Positions 17,678-26,977 of a stretch of DNA of 64,000 nucleotides are shown piece after piece; within the stretch, counting starts at the first letter, position 1, and every line of letters begins with the position of its first letter. The notes under the pieces were generated by a model. That model made no database searches. It saw only the letters and a program-made list of their open reading frames with translations, and had not been told where the DNA came from. The DNA is from Fischerella sp. CENA71 (GTDB taxonomy: Bacteria > Cyanobacteriota > Cyanobacteriia > Cyanobacteriales > Nostocaceae). The translations under genes were made by a program, and so were the position numbers. The DNA is taken from NCBI GenBank assembly GCA_024239075.1, contig JANBVI010000027.1, positions 124,001 through 188,000 of the forward strand. Reading direction: 5' to 3'.

Positions 17678-18894
17678 TAGCTATACCTCGGTAAGGGAAT
17701 TTCAACTCTAATTTGGCAACCAGAACCAGGACTACTGTTAATATGATATTTTCCACCTAGTGCTAAAGTGCGATCGCGCATACTTTGCTGTCCAAATCCT
17801 GTTGTGTTTTGCCTTAAATCAAAACCTTTCCCATTATCTTGAACTATTAAATATAAATCTGTATCTGTCGTTCTTAATTCTAGTTTTACTTCTGTAGCTT
17901 CAGCGTATTTACAAATATTGGTAAATGATTCTTGAATAATTCGATAAATCGGGTTAGTCATTTCCGAAGAAATGGGATGAGATAAATTAATTTTGAGAAT
18001 AGGCGAGATTCCAGTCATACGCTGCATACTTTCTGCAAGATTAGCGATTCCCTGTTCTAATGATTGTTCTTGTAAGGGATGAGAACGCATTGTAGAAACT
18101 GATTGTCGGACATCTTGTAATGCTTTTGAACCTAATTCTTTTGCCCTTGCTAAAAATGTTTGAGCTTTTTCTGGATTAGATTGCCACAATTTCAAAGCAG
18201 TTTCTAATTGTAAATTTAATGCTGTCAAAGAATGTCCTAAAGAATCATGAATCTCTCTCGCAATCCGATTGCGTTCTTCCAAAGTAGCTTGATTTTCAAT
18301 TTGCAAAGCATATTGACGTAGTTTTTGATTAGCAATTGCTAGTTTTTCTCGACTTTCCCTTTCAGATAAAATAGTATTCATCAACATTAATACAAAAACT
18401 AAAGCTAATCCAAATAATAGAGCAACAACAAAATTATAAAATAACAATCCCTCTTGGAGAGCAGGTGATATTTGTATTGGCGGACGAGGGGGTTTTCTTT
18501 GTGATATAGAAAAAATAAATAATATCAAAGATAAAGTTGTAATAAATAAACGACCTTGAATTTGAAAAATAAAACAGCTACGAATTACTAAAACTAAGTA
18601 TAAAAAAGGGAAAATCCTTCCATATGGCTTAGTATTGTAAAAGGAGATAACTAAAATTAAAATTATTTCTATAATTGTGTAAATTACCTTCACAATTCTA
18701 TTTTTGGTAGGCAATCTCAAGCCCATTAAGCCAAAAATAAGTAAACTCAAAATAGTTAACTCTTTAGACTGATTATTGAAACGTTGAGAATGAGAAGGTA
18801 TGAGAATAGCGGAAGCAGAAACAACTAATAATATCCACTCCAAATACAGTAAAAACCGAAAAGGATGATTGCTAACTTTAATTGGTTGATTCAC
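17677..18894 (-). CDS. Membrane sensor histidine kinase (HisKA_3, DesK/NarX type)
   Basis: 405 residues. Five to six hydrophobic helices occupy about 12-175 with short loops, so the sensing part is embedded in the membrane. A coiled helix leads to the dimerisation box [22 protein letters not shown] with phospho-accepting His216 (HDxxGH motif of HisKA_3). The ATPase follows with the N box ([19 protein letters not shown]) and G boxes ([18 protein letters not shown]). It is cotranscribed with its NarL-type regulator. Membrane-state sensing is plausible by family resemblance, not shown. Confidence 0.93.
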   Translation of the reverse strand: MNQPIKVSNHPFRFLLYLEWILLVVSASAILIPSHSQRFNNQSKELTILSLLIFGLMGLRLPTKNRIVKVIYTIIEIILILVISFYNTKPYGRIFPFLYLVLVIRSCFIFQIQGRLFITTLSLILFIFSISQRKPPRPPIQISPALQEGLLFYNFVVALLFGLALVFVLMLMNTILSERESREKLAIANQKLRQYALQIENQATLEERNRIAREIHDSLGHSLTALNLQLETALKLWQSNPEKAQTFLARAKELGSKALQDVRQSVSTMRSHPLQEQSLEQGIANLAESMQRMTGISPILKINLSHPISSEMTNPIYRIIQESFTNICKYAEATEVKLELRTTDTDLYLIVQDNGKGFDLRQNTTGFGQQSMRDRTLALGGKYHINSSPGSGCQIRVEIPLPRYS

Positions 18895-19023
18895 AAAAAT
18901 ATACCTATATTGAAAATATTTTTAAGGAAAAAGACCAGAGAGATTTTTATATATTATTGGTTTTTAGTATCACTCTAAAACTAATTGTAGACAGATATCT
19001 GTGAGTTTACATTATATTCTTGG

Positions 19024-19080
19024 TCACGTCACAAACATGACTTAAGTCATGGGCTATATGTGACTTTCTCCTCATGTGAC
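19024..19080. promoter_or_regulatory. Cluster of inverted/direct TGAC-containing elements
   Basis: Between the kinase start (18894) and the Spy-like gene (19141) lies a perfect 16-base palindrome CATGACTTAAGTCATG at 19036-19051, plus two direct ATGTGAC copies at 19058-19064 and 19074-19080 (16 bases apart) and a GTCACGTCAC upstream. This looks like an operator array, possibly for the NarL-type regulator. Confidence 0.5.
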
Positions 19081-19140
19081 TGTTAAATATAAATTCTTAA
19101 GATAGAGACAAATAAACACAGAAAACGCTAAAGGTCACAG

Positions 19141-19596
19141 ATGAAACTCAAAAAATTATCACTGATTGCTGCTGCTGTTGCTCTGAGTTTAACTGCTATC
19201 CCCTTTGCAGTCCAAGCACAAACAACCTCATCTTCTTTTGAAGTTGCACAAGTTCCTCAAGGTAAAGGCCCATTCCAAAATTTAGGACTAACAAATACAC
19301 AAAAAACCCAAATTGCAGAAATTCGCCGGAATACAAAGGCTAAAATGGATGCAATTCTTACCCCACAACAACGGGAACAACTTGCAAATGCAAAGAAAGA
19401 TCGTCAAGCAAATCGTCAAGAAAGACGCAATTTAAAAGCTTCCCTCAATCTTACGGAAGATCAGAAAGCTCAAATGCGACAAATCATGGAGTCTCAAAAA
19501 TCTCAAATTGACGCGGTTTTGACTCCTGAACAAAGACAAAAACTACAAGAAATGCGTGTAAATAAAGCCTCACGTCGTCAACAATTTAATCGTTAG
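19141..19596 (+). CDS. Spy/CpxP-like periplasmic protein
   Basis: 151 residues: signal peptide (MKLKKLSLIAAAVALSLTAIPFAVQAQ) then a basic, glutamine/arginine-rich helical protein containing LTxxQ-type motifs twice: LGLTNTQKTQIAEIRR and LNLTEDQKAQMRQIM, each followed by an LTPEQR/LTPQQR segment. That duplicated layout is characteristic of the LTXXQ (Spy/CpxP) family, periplasmic chaperone-like stress proteins. Divergent from a two-component system. AAAGGTCAC precedes the ATG. A terminator follows. Confidence 0.87.
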   Translation: MKLKKLSLIAAAVALSLTAIPFAVQAQTTSSSFEVAQVPQGKGPFQNLGLTNTQKTQIAEIRRNTKAKMDAILTPQQREQLANAKKDRQANRQERRNLKASLNLTEDQKAQMRQIMESQKSQIDAVLTPEQRQKLQEMRVNKASRRQQFNR

Positions 19597-19692
19597 CAGG
19601 AAATATAAATGATATTTCGTTGTTAGTATATTTTATAACAGATGAAAATTATTTAGGCTGTTCTGCTGAACTATCAAATTAATAATTTTCTC

Positions 19693-19727
19693 TGGGGTAG
19701 CAATGTCTACCCCAAATAATCTTTTTT
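19693..19727 (+). terminator. Hairpin terminator after the Spy-like gene
   Basis: TGGGGTAG (19693-19700) pairs with CTACCCCA (19707-19714) over a six-base loop, followed by AATAATCTTTTTT. Confidence 0.65.
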
Positions 19728-19773
19728 GAATTTTAGCAAGCGTGCAAATAAATGTATGGCTTGCAAGTTTAAA

Positions 19774-20781
19774 TTAAAAATCCATCAGTGTGAAGATTGT
19801 ATCTACTTCGCTTACTACTATATTTGTATCTGTAGTTTGTTGTGTAGGATGAATCCACTGGCGTTGAATTTGTTCTGGGTTACTGAAAAAATCATCCCAA
19901 TTTGGTTGTACTTTTTGTAATAAAACTTGCCATTCATGCTCCACATCTGGTGTACGAATTGTGCGATCAACAAACTCTTCTGCGATCGCAAAAGCAAGTT
20001 CATTAGGTTCACTCAGCAACTGTTTTAAAGCCATTTCACATTTACGAAGACTTTGGGCATGAGCTATCTTGAGATTGAGAAATATTTGTTCAGCAGAAGG
20101 CGAATTAGTCAACTGAGGAGTTTCGGGTTGTTTCGGAGTTAATCCATCTATATGGGGACGAATGCGATAAAGTATAAATTCTCGATAGCTCAGTTTACAC
20201 TCAGCCAGCATTTGAAATGCTATTTTTAGCTGACTTGGTATACTTGAAATCAGTTGATCTGGTATGATTGTTGCTAATACTTGGATAAATTCAGAACTTT
20301 TGCTGGCTGTGAGTTTTCCTAAATTTGTCTTGTTAATCAATATCTCTGCTATTTGAGATTTTACTCGCTCAAGCGATCGCCCCAGTTCATGATCTAGAGA
20401 TAATAAATTTTGCAAGAAATGGGCGCGAACTTCATTCAAGTATTGTTCGTAGACAATTTCATAGCTATTCTCAATCTCAACACGGCTTTCTATCTCTGAT
20501 ATACAAGGAATTCCCGTATCAGTTCGACAAATTTGCAAAGTAGCTTCTACTTGTTTTTTTAAGTCAGTATCTACATTTTGCCGCTTTTTACCTAATTCCT
20601 GAAGCAGTTTCTCAAAACTATGTGTAAGTTCTTGCCACAGTTGTATAAAGTTCTGCTCGAACAACGCTATGCTTAGAGAATCTAAATTTGTCTGTTTTGA
20701 ATCTTGTTGGACAGTTTTTTCTGCAAGAGGAAGATGCAGATCAATTATGTCAGCTATGTTTTGAGTAGTCTTTGTATTCAT
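19774..20781 (-). CDS. Hypothetical helical protein
   Basis: 335 residues, not recognised. The composition is that of a largely helical soluble protein (LALFEQNFIQLWQELTHSFEKLLQELGKKRQ; YEQYLNEVRAHFLQNLLSLDHELGRSLERVKSQIAEIL), with one Cys-containing stretch (QICRTDTGIPCISEIES) and an acidic end. No signal peptide, no membrane segment, no enzyme motif. The repeated long amphipathic helices could form a helical bundle or coiled coil. No neighbours on the same strand. Confidence 0.7.
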   Translation of the reverse strand: MNTKTTQNIADIIDLHLPLAEKTVQQDSKQTNLDSLSIALFEQNFIQLWQELTHSFEKLLQELGKKRQNVDTDLKKQVEATLQICRTDTGIPCISEIESRVEIENSYEIVYEQYLNEVRAHFLQNLLSLDHELGRSLERVKSQIAEILINKTNLGKLTASKSSEFIQVLATIIPDQLISSIPSQLKIAFQMLAECKLSYREFILYRIRPHIDGLTPKQPETPQLTNSPSAEQIFLNLKIAHAQSLRKCEMALKQLLSEPNELAFAIAEEFVDRTIRTPDVEHEWQVLLQKVQPNWDDFFSNPEQIQRQWIHPTQQTTDTNIVVSEVDTIFTLMDF

Positions 20782-21070
20782 TTGACAGGTTATTTAACCA
20801 ATGGTTTAGTGTTTACCGAAAGTTAAGAGAAAAAATCACCTTTCTACATATAAATACTTAAAATGTAGTGATAAAATAAACAGCTTATTTTATTGTTATT
20901 AGCATTTACTTAGCTCGGCAAATAAAAATTGAAAAAAGAAAATATAGTTAAATACTCGGTCTATAAAAGCATAGCATGTCATTTTTATCACTTGCATCTT
21001 AATTATGATTATTCATTAAGTCATTACACAAGCTATATTGCAATTAAATAGATTATTAGGAACAACACCT

Positions 21071-21745
21071 GTGTTTCCTTTGTACGACGAAAATCCAACG
21101 CGAACTACCCCATACATCACCTATGGGTTGATTGGGATGAACGTTCTAATTTTTCTGCATGAACTTCAACTATCAGATAAACAATTAAATCAGTTTTTGC
21201 AGTTATATGCAGTTATCCCTGAACAATTAACTACCAACTTCGCTGGCGAATGGACAACATTATTTACATCTCAATTTCTCCATGGTGGTTGGTGGCATTT
21301 AATTTCAAATATGCTATTCCTGTTTGTTTTTGGTAATAATATCGAAGAGAAACTGGGGCATTTTAAGTATTTAATTTATTATTTGATTTGTGGTGCTTTT
21401 GCTGCCTTATGCCAGTGGTTTATCAGTATGAATTCTGTGATTCCTTCATTGGGAGCAAGTGGTGCAATTTTTGGAATTCTAGGAGGCTATATTATTGCCT
21501 TTCCCCACTCAAGAGTTGTCACATTAATATTTTTAGGTATTTTTATTACAACTGTGAGAATTCCAGCCTTATTTCTGATTGGACTTTACTTTATTCAGAA
21601 CTTGATTTCTGGTTTTGCAAGTCTACAAGCAGCAGCCAATATGAGTGTAGAAACCGGGGGAATTGCTTATTGGGCGCACATTGGTGGTTTTGTCGCTGGA
21701 GTGGTTCTGGCTCCTTTTTTGGGACTGCATAGACGAGAATATTAA
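21071..21745 (+). CDS. Rhomboid-family intramembrane serine protease
   Basis: 224 residues from the GTG at 21071, with AGGA nine bases upstream; homologs commonly start at the equivalent of FPLYDENPTRTTPYITYGLI. An in-frame TTG at 21038 would add 11 residues. Catalytic serine in GASGAIFG (Ser130) and histidine in YWAHIGGF (His203) form the dyad; HGGWWHLISNMLFLFVFG has the conserved HxxxN of helix 2. Six membrane helices, the core prokaryotic layout. Cuts membrane-spanning substrates. Confidence 0.93.
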   Translation: MFPLYDENPTRTTPYITYGLIGMNVLIFLHELQLSDKQLNQFLQLYAVIPEQLTTNFAGEWTTLFTSQFLHGGWWHLISNMLFLFVFGNNIEEKLGHFKYLIYYLICGAFAALCQWFISMNSVIPSLGASGAIFGILGGYIIAFPHSRVVTLIFLGIFITTVRIPALFLIGLYFIQNLISGFASLQAAANMSVETGGIAYWAHIGGFVAGVVLAPFLGLHRREY

Positions 21746-22068
21746 GCACCCGCGATCGCTACCTATGGATGGATGTTGGTTGGGATGGCGAATACCTACG
21801 GCACGCTACGCGATCGCCGGGTGCATGGCTGTTTGGTAGGCTTTGAACGAGAAACTTCCTGGTTGGAACAAGAAACTTCGGGTTTGGAACTCGCACCGTC
21901 AAGCTTTACACTCCAACATCCAAGCTCAAAGTAAATTTTAAGGCATTGCTTCGCTTTATCATGTTGTCGACGCTTCTGCGGCTTTCCGCAGGGTGTGCAG
22001 CAACGCTATAACCTCAATTAAAGATTCCTTTTCTCAAATACCAGCCAAATATTTGTACCATGTATCAG
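21746..22068. repeat. Spacer rich in degenerate repeats
   Basis: About 320 bases without coding character. It contains GCGATCGC and GCGATCGCC octamers, a tandem imperfect direct repeat (AAACTTCCTGGTTGGAACAAG / AAACTTCGGGTTTGGAACTC, about 21850-21888) and GC-rich fragments (CTGCGGCTTTCCGCAG near 21976-21991, a short hairpin). Such fragments resemble dispersed repeats of filamentous cyanobacteria. Confidence 0.5.
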
Positions 22069-22926
22069 TTATCCATTAGAACTCAATACAGTTAATTTAT
22101 TCTCTCTTTTTTCTTTGGGTTGATAATTAGTAATAATTAATTCTTTTCCTTTGGCTGCTCCACTCTGTTTATAGTTATTCATCCCATACTGTAATTCCCA
22201 TTCACAGATATTCATTGATTTAAAATTATCTCGAATTTGGGGAGAATTATCATAAGTTATCAACCAGTTATGAGGACATATTTTTACTATCTCAGCAAAT
22301 CGTTGATGATCAAAATGAATATGTAAATTACCTTCTCGACCATAGAGTTTTGATTTTGTCGCAATCAAATAAGGAGGATCTAAAAATAAAAATACGTCTT
22401 CTGCTTCTATAGTTAACAGTTGACTGTAATCTAAATTCGTAATTTTTATATCATCCGTTAAAATATTTTCTAATTTTTCTAAACGTTCTATGGAAGAATC
22501 TGTAAATCTTTTATGAAAAGCTTCTTGTGAAAATCCACCTGATTCCACAGTGCCAGAAAAAGTAATTCTATTGAGGACAAAAAAACGCACTGCTCTATCA
22601 AGTTCAGTTAAAGTCTTTGTATCTTCTATACTGGTCAATTCTTTAAATAATAATCTCCCGTCTGTATATTTATCTTTTATTCGACGCACTTCATTAACTA
22701 ACTGAGGTAAATTTGATTGAGCAATTTTCCAAAAAGAGTATAATTCAGGATTTAAATCGTTAATCCAAAATTTTCGCTCTGGAAACTTTTGTTTTAAGTA
22801 GATAAATACAGAACCACCCCCCACAAAAGGTTCACGGAATTCAGAGAAACTATCTGGTAAGTATTTAGCAATTGTATTTATTGCTTTTGATTTGCCACCA
22901 GGGTAACGGAGCGGGCTTTTGAACAT
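22069..22926 (-). CDS. DNA N6-adenine methyltransferase (Dam/D12 class), no partner nuclease nearby
   Basis: 285 residues from ATG 22926 (a TTG at 22965 would add 13 residues before the conserved start). Motif X FKSPLRYPGGKSK, motif I EPFVGGGSVF at about 31-40 (S-adenosylmethionine site) and motif IV DPPY (183-186, catalytic) are in the order expected for the D12/alpha group of adenine methylases (Dam, DpnM). The rest of the target recognition domain (about 60-180) decides the sequence, which cannot be read. No restriction gene is found beside it, so it is an orphan by this window. Confidence 0.9.
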   Translation of the reverse strand: MFKSPLRYPGGKSKAINTIAKYLPDSFSEFREPFVGGGSVFIYLKQKFPERKFWINDLNPELYSFWKIAQSNLPQLVNEVRRIKDKYTDGRLLFKELTSIEDTKTLTELDRAVRFFVLNRITFSGTVESGGFSQEAFHKRFTDSSIERLEKLENILTDDIKITNLDYSQLLTIEAEDVFLFLDPPYLIATKSKLYGREGNLHIHFDHQRFAEIVKICPHNWLITYDNSPQIRDNFKSMNICEWELQYGMNNYKQSGAAKGKELIITNYQPKEKRENKLTVLSSNG

Positions 22927-23069
22927 CGTACAGAAATCCGGTTTATCCTCAAAAAATTTCCCCAATTTTAGGAATTTTTATCTTAGTGTTTTAGTGGATT
23001 AAAAGTCAATTTTTCCACACTAAGACACTAAGACACCAAGAAATTTTTATCTTCCAGATTTACGCCATT

Positions 23070-24245
23070 TTATACCGTTTCCCTTCTATCTTCTTTATTT
23101 TCAAAATAACGAAACAGAAATAGCCAAATTGGGAGGAAACTATTAATAGCAATTAGTCGTATAACATGACCTGCTGTCACAATTTCGACATTATGATCTA
23201 GTGTTAAAGCAACTAAAATAATTTCCGCAGCTCCTCCAGGTGCTGTCACCAAAAGACAAGTTAACCAGTCCCAAGAGGTTAATTGCATCGCCAGCAAAGT
23301 CGCAGCTACCCCAGCAGCAAGAGTCATTGCGACTGAGATCAAAGCATATCCTATGGTTCGTTTTTGGAAAGTCGGTTTTTCGCCCCAATACTCGCCAATA
23401 GTAATTCCTAACAGCATTTGTCCTAGTAACTTGATCAACAGGGGTGGAGTAAAGTAGATATCACTTCCCAAAGGTAGGTAATTGAGAATCGGATTAAATG
23501 TTATTCCCACTAATAACGAAGCGAAAAAAGGAGCAGCAGGAACTTTCAAGAATTTAGCTATATAAACTGCTAATGTACTGATGAACAATACTAACAAAAG
23601 TAGCTCTAGAGAATATGGCTGATTAGTAGGGGATATCTGTGGTTGATTAGAAGTATGATTTGTGACTCTGGCTATTAAGGGAATAAGGAAAACTACACTT
23701 GTGACTCGTAGCGCTTGTACTAAGGCTACCAAAGTGACATTTTTGTTGTAATCTGCTGCAATAGCTGACATCACCCCGACACCGCCAGGAACTGTAGCCA
23801 GCATTGATGTCAAAAGGTTAGTTTTGCTCAAACGAGAATAAATGTAGCCAATGCAACCTCCACAGATCATGAGAAACAGGGTGAGGAATACAAAAACTGG
23901 AACACCAGGAGTAATATTGGCTAAATTAGCATGGGCATTAGAAGCACCAATAGTTATACCCACCAACATCATTCCTACCTGTCTAGCAGCGCGGTTAGGT
24001 TTAGGCGAATAGTTATAAAAAACCCGACATGTTTGGAATACCAGCGCACCAGAAATTATTCCGCCAAAAATCCAAGCAATACCACCAAAATTAAAATGAG
24101 ATAGAGCTAAACCAAAAGGTATAGCCAGAAGTAACTCTAAACTCAGGATGATTAGTTGCTTGATAGATACCTGTTGTTGCTTAACAATAGGATTTTCTGT
24201 GGTGCTATGTTCTTGATGAGGAACAACAGTTAAACTTTGATTCAT
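23070..24245 (-). CDS. AbrB-family (PF05145) membrane protein
   Basis: 391 residues with about ten hydrophobic helices. The two halves repeat the same signature: AxVPGGVGVMSAIAADYNKN in the first half and VTAPGGAAEIILVALTLDHN in the second, the duplicated PGG(x)xE module of the family often named AbrB/ammonia monooxygenase-like. These are putative membrane transporters or regulators with no established substrate; they are not related to the small AbrB DNA-binding proteins in fold. Monocistronic between repeats. Confidence 0.87.
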   Translation of the reverse strand: MNQSLTVVPHQEHSTTENPIVKQQQVSIKQLIILSLELLLAIPFGLALSHFNFGGIAWIFGGIISGALVFQTCRVFYNYSPKPNRAARQVGMMLVGITIGASNAHANLANITPGVPVFVFLTLFLMICGGCIGYIYSRLSKTNLLTSMLATVPGGVGVMSAIAADYNKNVTLVALVQALRVTSVVFLIPLIARVTNHTSNQPQISPTNQPYSLELLLLVLFISTLAVYIAKFLKVPAAPFFASLLVGITFNPILNYLPLGSDIYFTPPLLIKLLGQMLLGITIGEYWGEKPTFQKRTIGYALISVAMTLAAGVAATLLAMQLTSWDWLTCLLVTAPGGAAEIILVALTLDHNVEIVTAGHVIRLIAINSFLPIWLFLFRYFENKEDRRETV

Positions 24246-24356
24246 TAAAAAGTGTTTCTTAAATCAACTAGTAACCAAACTAGCGCGATCGCACCACACA
24301 TGCATCTGTGGATATTGTTATTTGTTGGTTGTTAGTTGTTTACTCCCCACACTCCC

Positions 24357-25232
24357 CTACTCCTGACTCTCTTTACCAAACTGCTGCTCAAGTTGCAAAT
24401 ACTTGGGAACACCCATGAGTTCTTGAAAATCTTTGAAGTCAACCAACTCATGAAAATTAGCTGTGGTTCCCTGTTCTTTCAATTGACGCAAACAAGCTGT
24501 CATTACCTGTGTCACTGCTAGCAAGCCTGTAAGTGGAAAAAACACTATCTTAAAGCCTAATTTTTCTAACTCGGAAGCAGAAAGTGAGGGAGTTTTACCA
24601 CCTTCAACGATATTTGCTACTAAAGGTACATCACCAAAATGAGCAGCTATGGTTTGCAATTCCTCAACAGATTGAGGTGCTTCTACGAATAATACATCAG
24701 CCCCAGCTTCAATGTAAGCACGACCACGTCGTATAGCTTCTTCTAACCCCAAAGGAGCGCGAGCATCAGTACGAGCTATGATAACCAAGTTGCGATCGCC
24801 TCGTGCGTGGATAGCTGCTTGAATTTTTCCAACGTGTTCGCTCATGGAAATAACTCGTTTACCTTCAAAGTGACCACACTTTTTTGGCCACTCTTGATCT
24901 TCTAAAATTATTCCTGCTAGTCCCAACTGTACCGCATCTTGGACTGTGCGAATCACATTCAAGACATTACCATAGCCAGTATCCATATCTGCAATCAGAG
25001 GAATACTCACACTCTTGGCAATTCGCCCTACACTATAAAGCATTTCGGTCGCAGTCAGAAAACCGTAGTCCGGTAATCCTAAAGTAGATGCAGCAATACC
25101 AAAACCACTAGTTGCAACAACATTAAAGCCGAGTTTTTCGACTAACTTGGCTCCGAGACAGTCATAAACGCCAGGAATAACAATAATACCTGGACTCTCA
25201 AGCAGATTTCGCAGTTTTTTGGCAGAAGACAT
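24357..25232 (-). CDS. Isocitrate lyase/PEP mutase family protein (oxaloacetate decarboxylase-like)
   Basis: 291 residues from ATG 25232; the longer open frame upstream is low-complexity repeat translated. TIM-barrel of the PEP mutase/isocitrate lyase superfamily: VIPGVYDCLGAKLVEKLGF, then LIADMDTGYGNVLNVIRTVQ (metal-binding Asp in DMDTGYG), LEDQEWPKKCGHFEGKRV (the ED..xKxCGH loop that positions the active-site residues) and IARTDARA. The KKCGH motif fits the methylisocitrate lyase/oxaloacetate decarboxylase branch. Substrate in cyanobacteria is unproven. Confidence 0.85.
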   Translation of the reverse strand: MSSAKKLRNLLESPGIIVIPGVYDCLGAKLVEKLGFNVVATSGFGIAASTLGLPDYGFLTATEMLYSVGRIAKSVSIPLIADMDTGYGNVLNVIRTVQDAVQLGLAGIILEDQEWPKKCGHFEGKRVISMSEHVGKIQAAIHARGDRNLVIIARTDARAPLGLEEAIRRGRAYIEAGADVLFVEAPQSVEELQTIAAHFGDVPLVANIVEGGKTPSLSASELEKLGFKIVFFPLTGLLAVTQVMTACLRQLKEQGTTANFHELVDFKDFQELMGVPKYLQLEQQFGKESQE

Positions 25233-25259
25233 AAGTTTATATAGGGGATAGGGATCGGG

Positions 25260-25440
25260 GATTAGAAGACGCGGGGGAAGAAGACGCGGAGAGTGACAGA
25301 CGCGGGGACGCGGAGATATCTGAATTCCCCGTGTCCCCGTGTCTCCCTGTCTCTCTTGTTCCCCCATGTCCCCCTTCCCTTGTCTCTGTTGTCTCCCATG
25401 TCCCTTGTTTCCCCATGTCTCCGTGTCTCCTAGTCGCTAA
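25260..25440. repeat. Low-complexity purine/pyrimidine-asymmetric tract
   Basis: Repeats of the CCCCATGTCTCC / CGTGTCCCC type with TCTCTTGTTCCCC variants in about 25320-25440, and G-rich complement-like GAAGACGCGGGG repeats in 25265-25310. Any reading frame here is a by-product of the repeat. Confidence 0.7.
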
Positions 25441-25443
25441 TTT

Positions 25444-26841
25444 CTACGAGTTTTTGTCAAGGACAGCAGCTAACTGGACTGTAAAAGTGGAACCTTCAGC
25501 AGGTTTGCTTTTAACAGAAATAGAGCCACCACATCCGTGTAATAGTTGTTGTACAATTGTCAGACCCAAGCCTGCACCACCAGGATCTTCTATTGGTAGT
25601 GGACGCACGCGGTAAAAACGGTCAAAAATTTTGGGAATTTCGCTTTCGCCAATACCGATACCGCTATCACGGAATTCTAATTGAACATAATTGCCTTGGA
25701 GACGTCCCCGTACCCAAACTTGGCCTCCTTTGGAAGTATATTTAATGCCATTGGAAAGCAGATGAATGACAATTTGCCTAACTCCTCCACTTACACACCA
25801 AACAGCAGGGAGGTCTGTCGGTACGGTGTAGGCTAACATAATCCCTTTTTCTTGTGCTAGGGGCTGATAGGTACTAACTACTCCAGGTACAATGTCTGCA
25901 AGGTGTACTGTTTCTAAGTGCATTGCTTCCAAATTATGCTCAATCTGCACCAGTTCCAAGACGCCATGAATTAGCGAATTTTGGCGATCGCATTGAGTAT
26001 TGAGCATTTGCGAATAGCGCTGGCGTTGGGGGTTTTTCAGACTAGCCGAATTTAATAGACTTAAAGCTGTCTTCATGTGCGTCAGAGGTGTACGCAGTTC
26101 ATGACAAACATTACTTAAGAATTCGTCTTTGAGTTGCAAACTATGGTGTAGTGCTTGTTTTTGCTGTTCTATCTTAGCTATGCGCTGAGAAATAATTTGA
26201 CGATTAATTTCATCTTGTCGTTGCAGTTGTTTTGTCAACAATTGACTCATCAATCCTGGTTCAGGCGTACTAGTACAAATTAAATCATCTGGTGCGATCG
26301 CATATTTTTCTACTATTATTGTCTGTCTTATACCATCTAATACCTGCTGAATTATTTGTGGCTCAATAGTAGTTATAGTCAACAATTTTCTCTTATTTTT
26401 AATTACTCTTTTAGCGACTGTGAAGCAGCAAAAGTTGGCTGATAATATTATTAAAAAATACTCTCGATCTATTTTTGAACTGGGGTTTAAATGAGCCTTG
26501 GGAGATTTTTCATAGGTTTGGGATGGTGAAATTATAGAAGAAGTGTTTCTCTGAGTTTCTCTATCAAGCAAAGTATTTCCCACATTCTCAATTTGGCAAT
26601 TATAAACAACTCCATAATTATCAAACTGCTGTTTATAGCGCTGAATTTCCCAATGCCAAATTTTTCCGGGTGGCAATTTTACCCATAAAGTTGCCGGAAT
26701 CTGCTGTTCTATTAATAAATCTATTTGTGACTTCAATAGTGATAGCAGAGTAGCAGCAGTCACCGACGAAACAGGAGGAGGTGTTTGTCCACCCAAAGCC
26801 AGTTGAAATATTGATAGTTCCTGAACCAGAGAAACATTCAT
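25444..26841 (-). CDS. Sensor histidine kinase (soluble, HisKA-HATPase)
   Basis: 465 residues, cytoplasmic. An N-terminal sensory part (about 1-190) lacks a motif I recognise with certainty; it could be a diverged DICT-like domain. A coiled-coil leads into the dimerisation domain with phospho-acceptor His247 (LSNVCHELRTPLTHMKTAL). The ATPase carries N box (IVIHLLSNGIKYTSKGG), DSGIGIG and GGAGLGLTIVQQLL. No receiver domain or regulator gene is adjacent. The ATG at 26841 directly follows (in minus-strand sense) an AATGACA-type heptamer array rather than a Shine-Dalgarno. No response regulator partner is inferred from context. Confidence 0.92.
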   Translation of the reverse strand: MNVSLVQELSIFQLALGGQTPPPVSSVTAATLLSLLKSQIDLLIEQQIPATLWVKLPPGKIWHWEIQRYKQQFDNYGVVYNCQIENVGNTLLDRETQRNTSSIISPSQTYEKSPKAHLNPSSKIDREYFLIILSANFCCFTVAKRVIKNKRKLLTITTIEPQIIQQVLDGIRQTIIVEKYAIAPDDLICTSTPEPGLMSQLLTKQLQRQDEINRQIISQRIAKIEQQKQALHHSLQLKDEFLSNVCHELRTPLTHMKTALSLLNSASLKNPQRQRYSQMLNTQCDRQNSLIHGVLELVQIEHNLEAMHLETVHLADIVPGVVSTYQPLAQEKGIMLAYTVPTDLPAVWCVSGGVRQIVIHLLSNGIKYTSKGGQVWVRGRLQGNYVQLEFRDSGIGIGESEIPKIFDRFYRVRPLPIEDPGGAGLGLTIVQQLLHGCGGSISVKSKPAEGSTFTVQLAAVLDKNS

Positions 26842-26876
26842 TTGTTATTTGTCATTTGTTATTTGTCATTTGTCAT
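26842..26876. repeat. Short tandem repeat (ATTTGTT/ATTTGTC heptamers)
   Basis: About five alternating heptamers TTTGTCA/TTTGTTA. On the minus strand they read AATGACAAATAACA and touch the start codon of the kinase gene. Confidence 0.85.
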
Positions 26877-26877
26877 T

Positions 26878-26947
26878 GGGCATGGGGCATGGGGCATGGG
26901 GCATTGGTTATTCTCCCTGCTCCCTGCTCCCTGCTCCCTGCTCCCTT
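26878..26947. repeat. Two heptameric tandem arrays: GGGCATG x4 and CTCCCTG x5
   Basis: GGGCATG repeats fill 26878-26905 and CTCCCTG repeats fill 26913-26947, both with perfect periodicity apart from end units. Typical short tandemly repeated repetitive sequences of heterocystous cyanobacteria. Confidence 0.9.
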
Positions 26948-26977
26948 GTCCTCCTTCTTCTCCCCAATCCCCAATCT

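Noticed and set aside
21388-21732. A 114-codon frame inside the rhomboid gene
   Set aside because: It is in another frame of the protease and is rich in Cys/Phe/Tyr without homology.
25331-25615. A plus-strand frame with many Pro/Cys/Ser
   Set aside because: It is a translation of the low-complexity tract and of the antisense of the kinase.
26842-26947. Regular repeats that could be taken for a CRISPR array
   Set aside because: Units are seven bases in direct tandem with no spacers; they are short tandem repeats.
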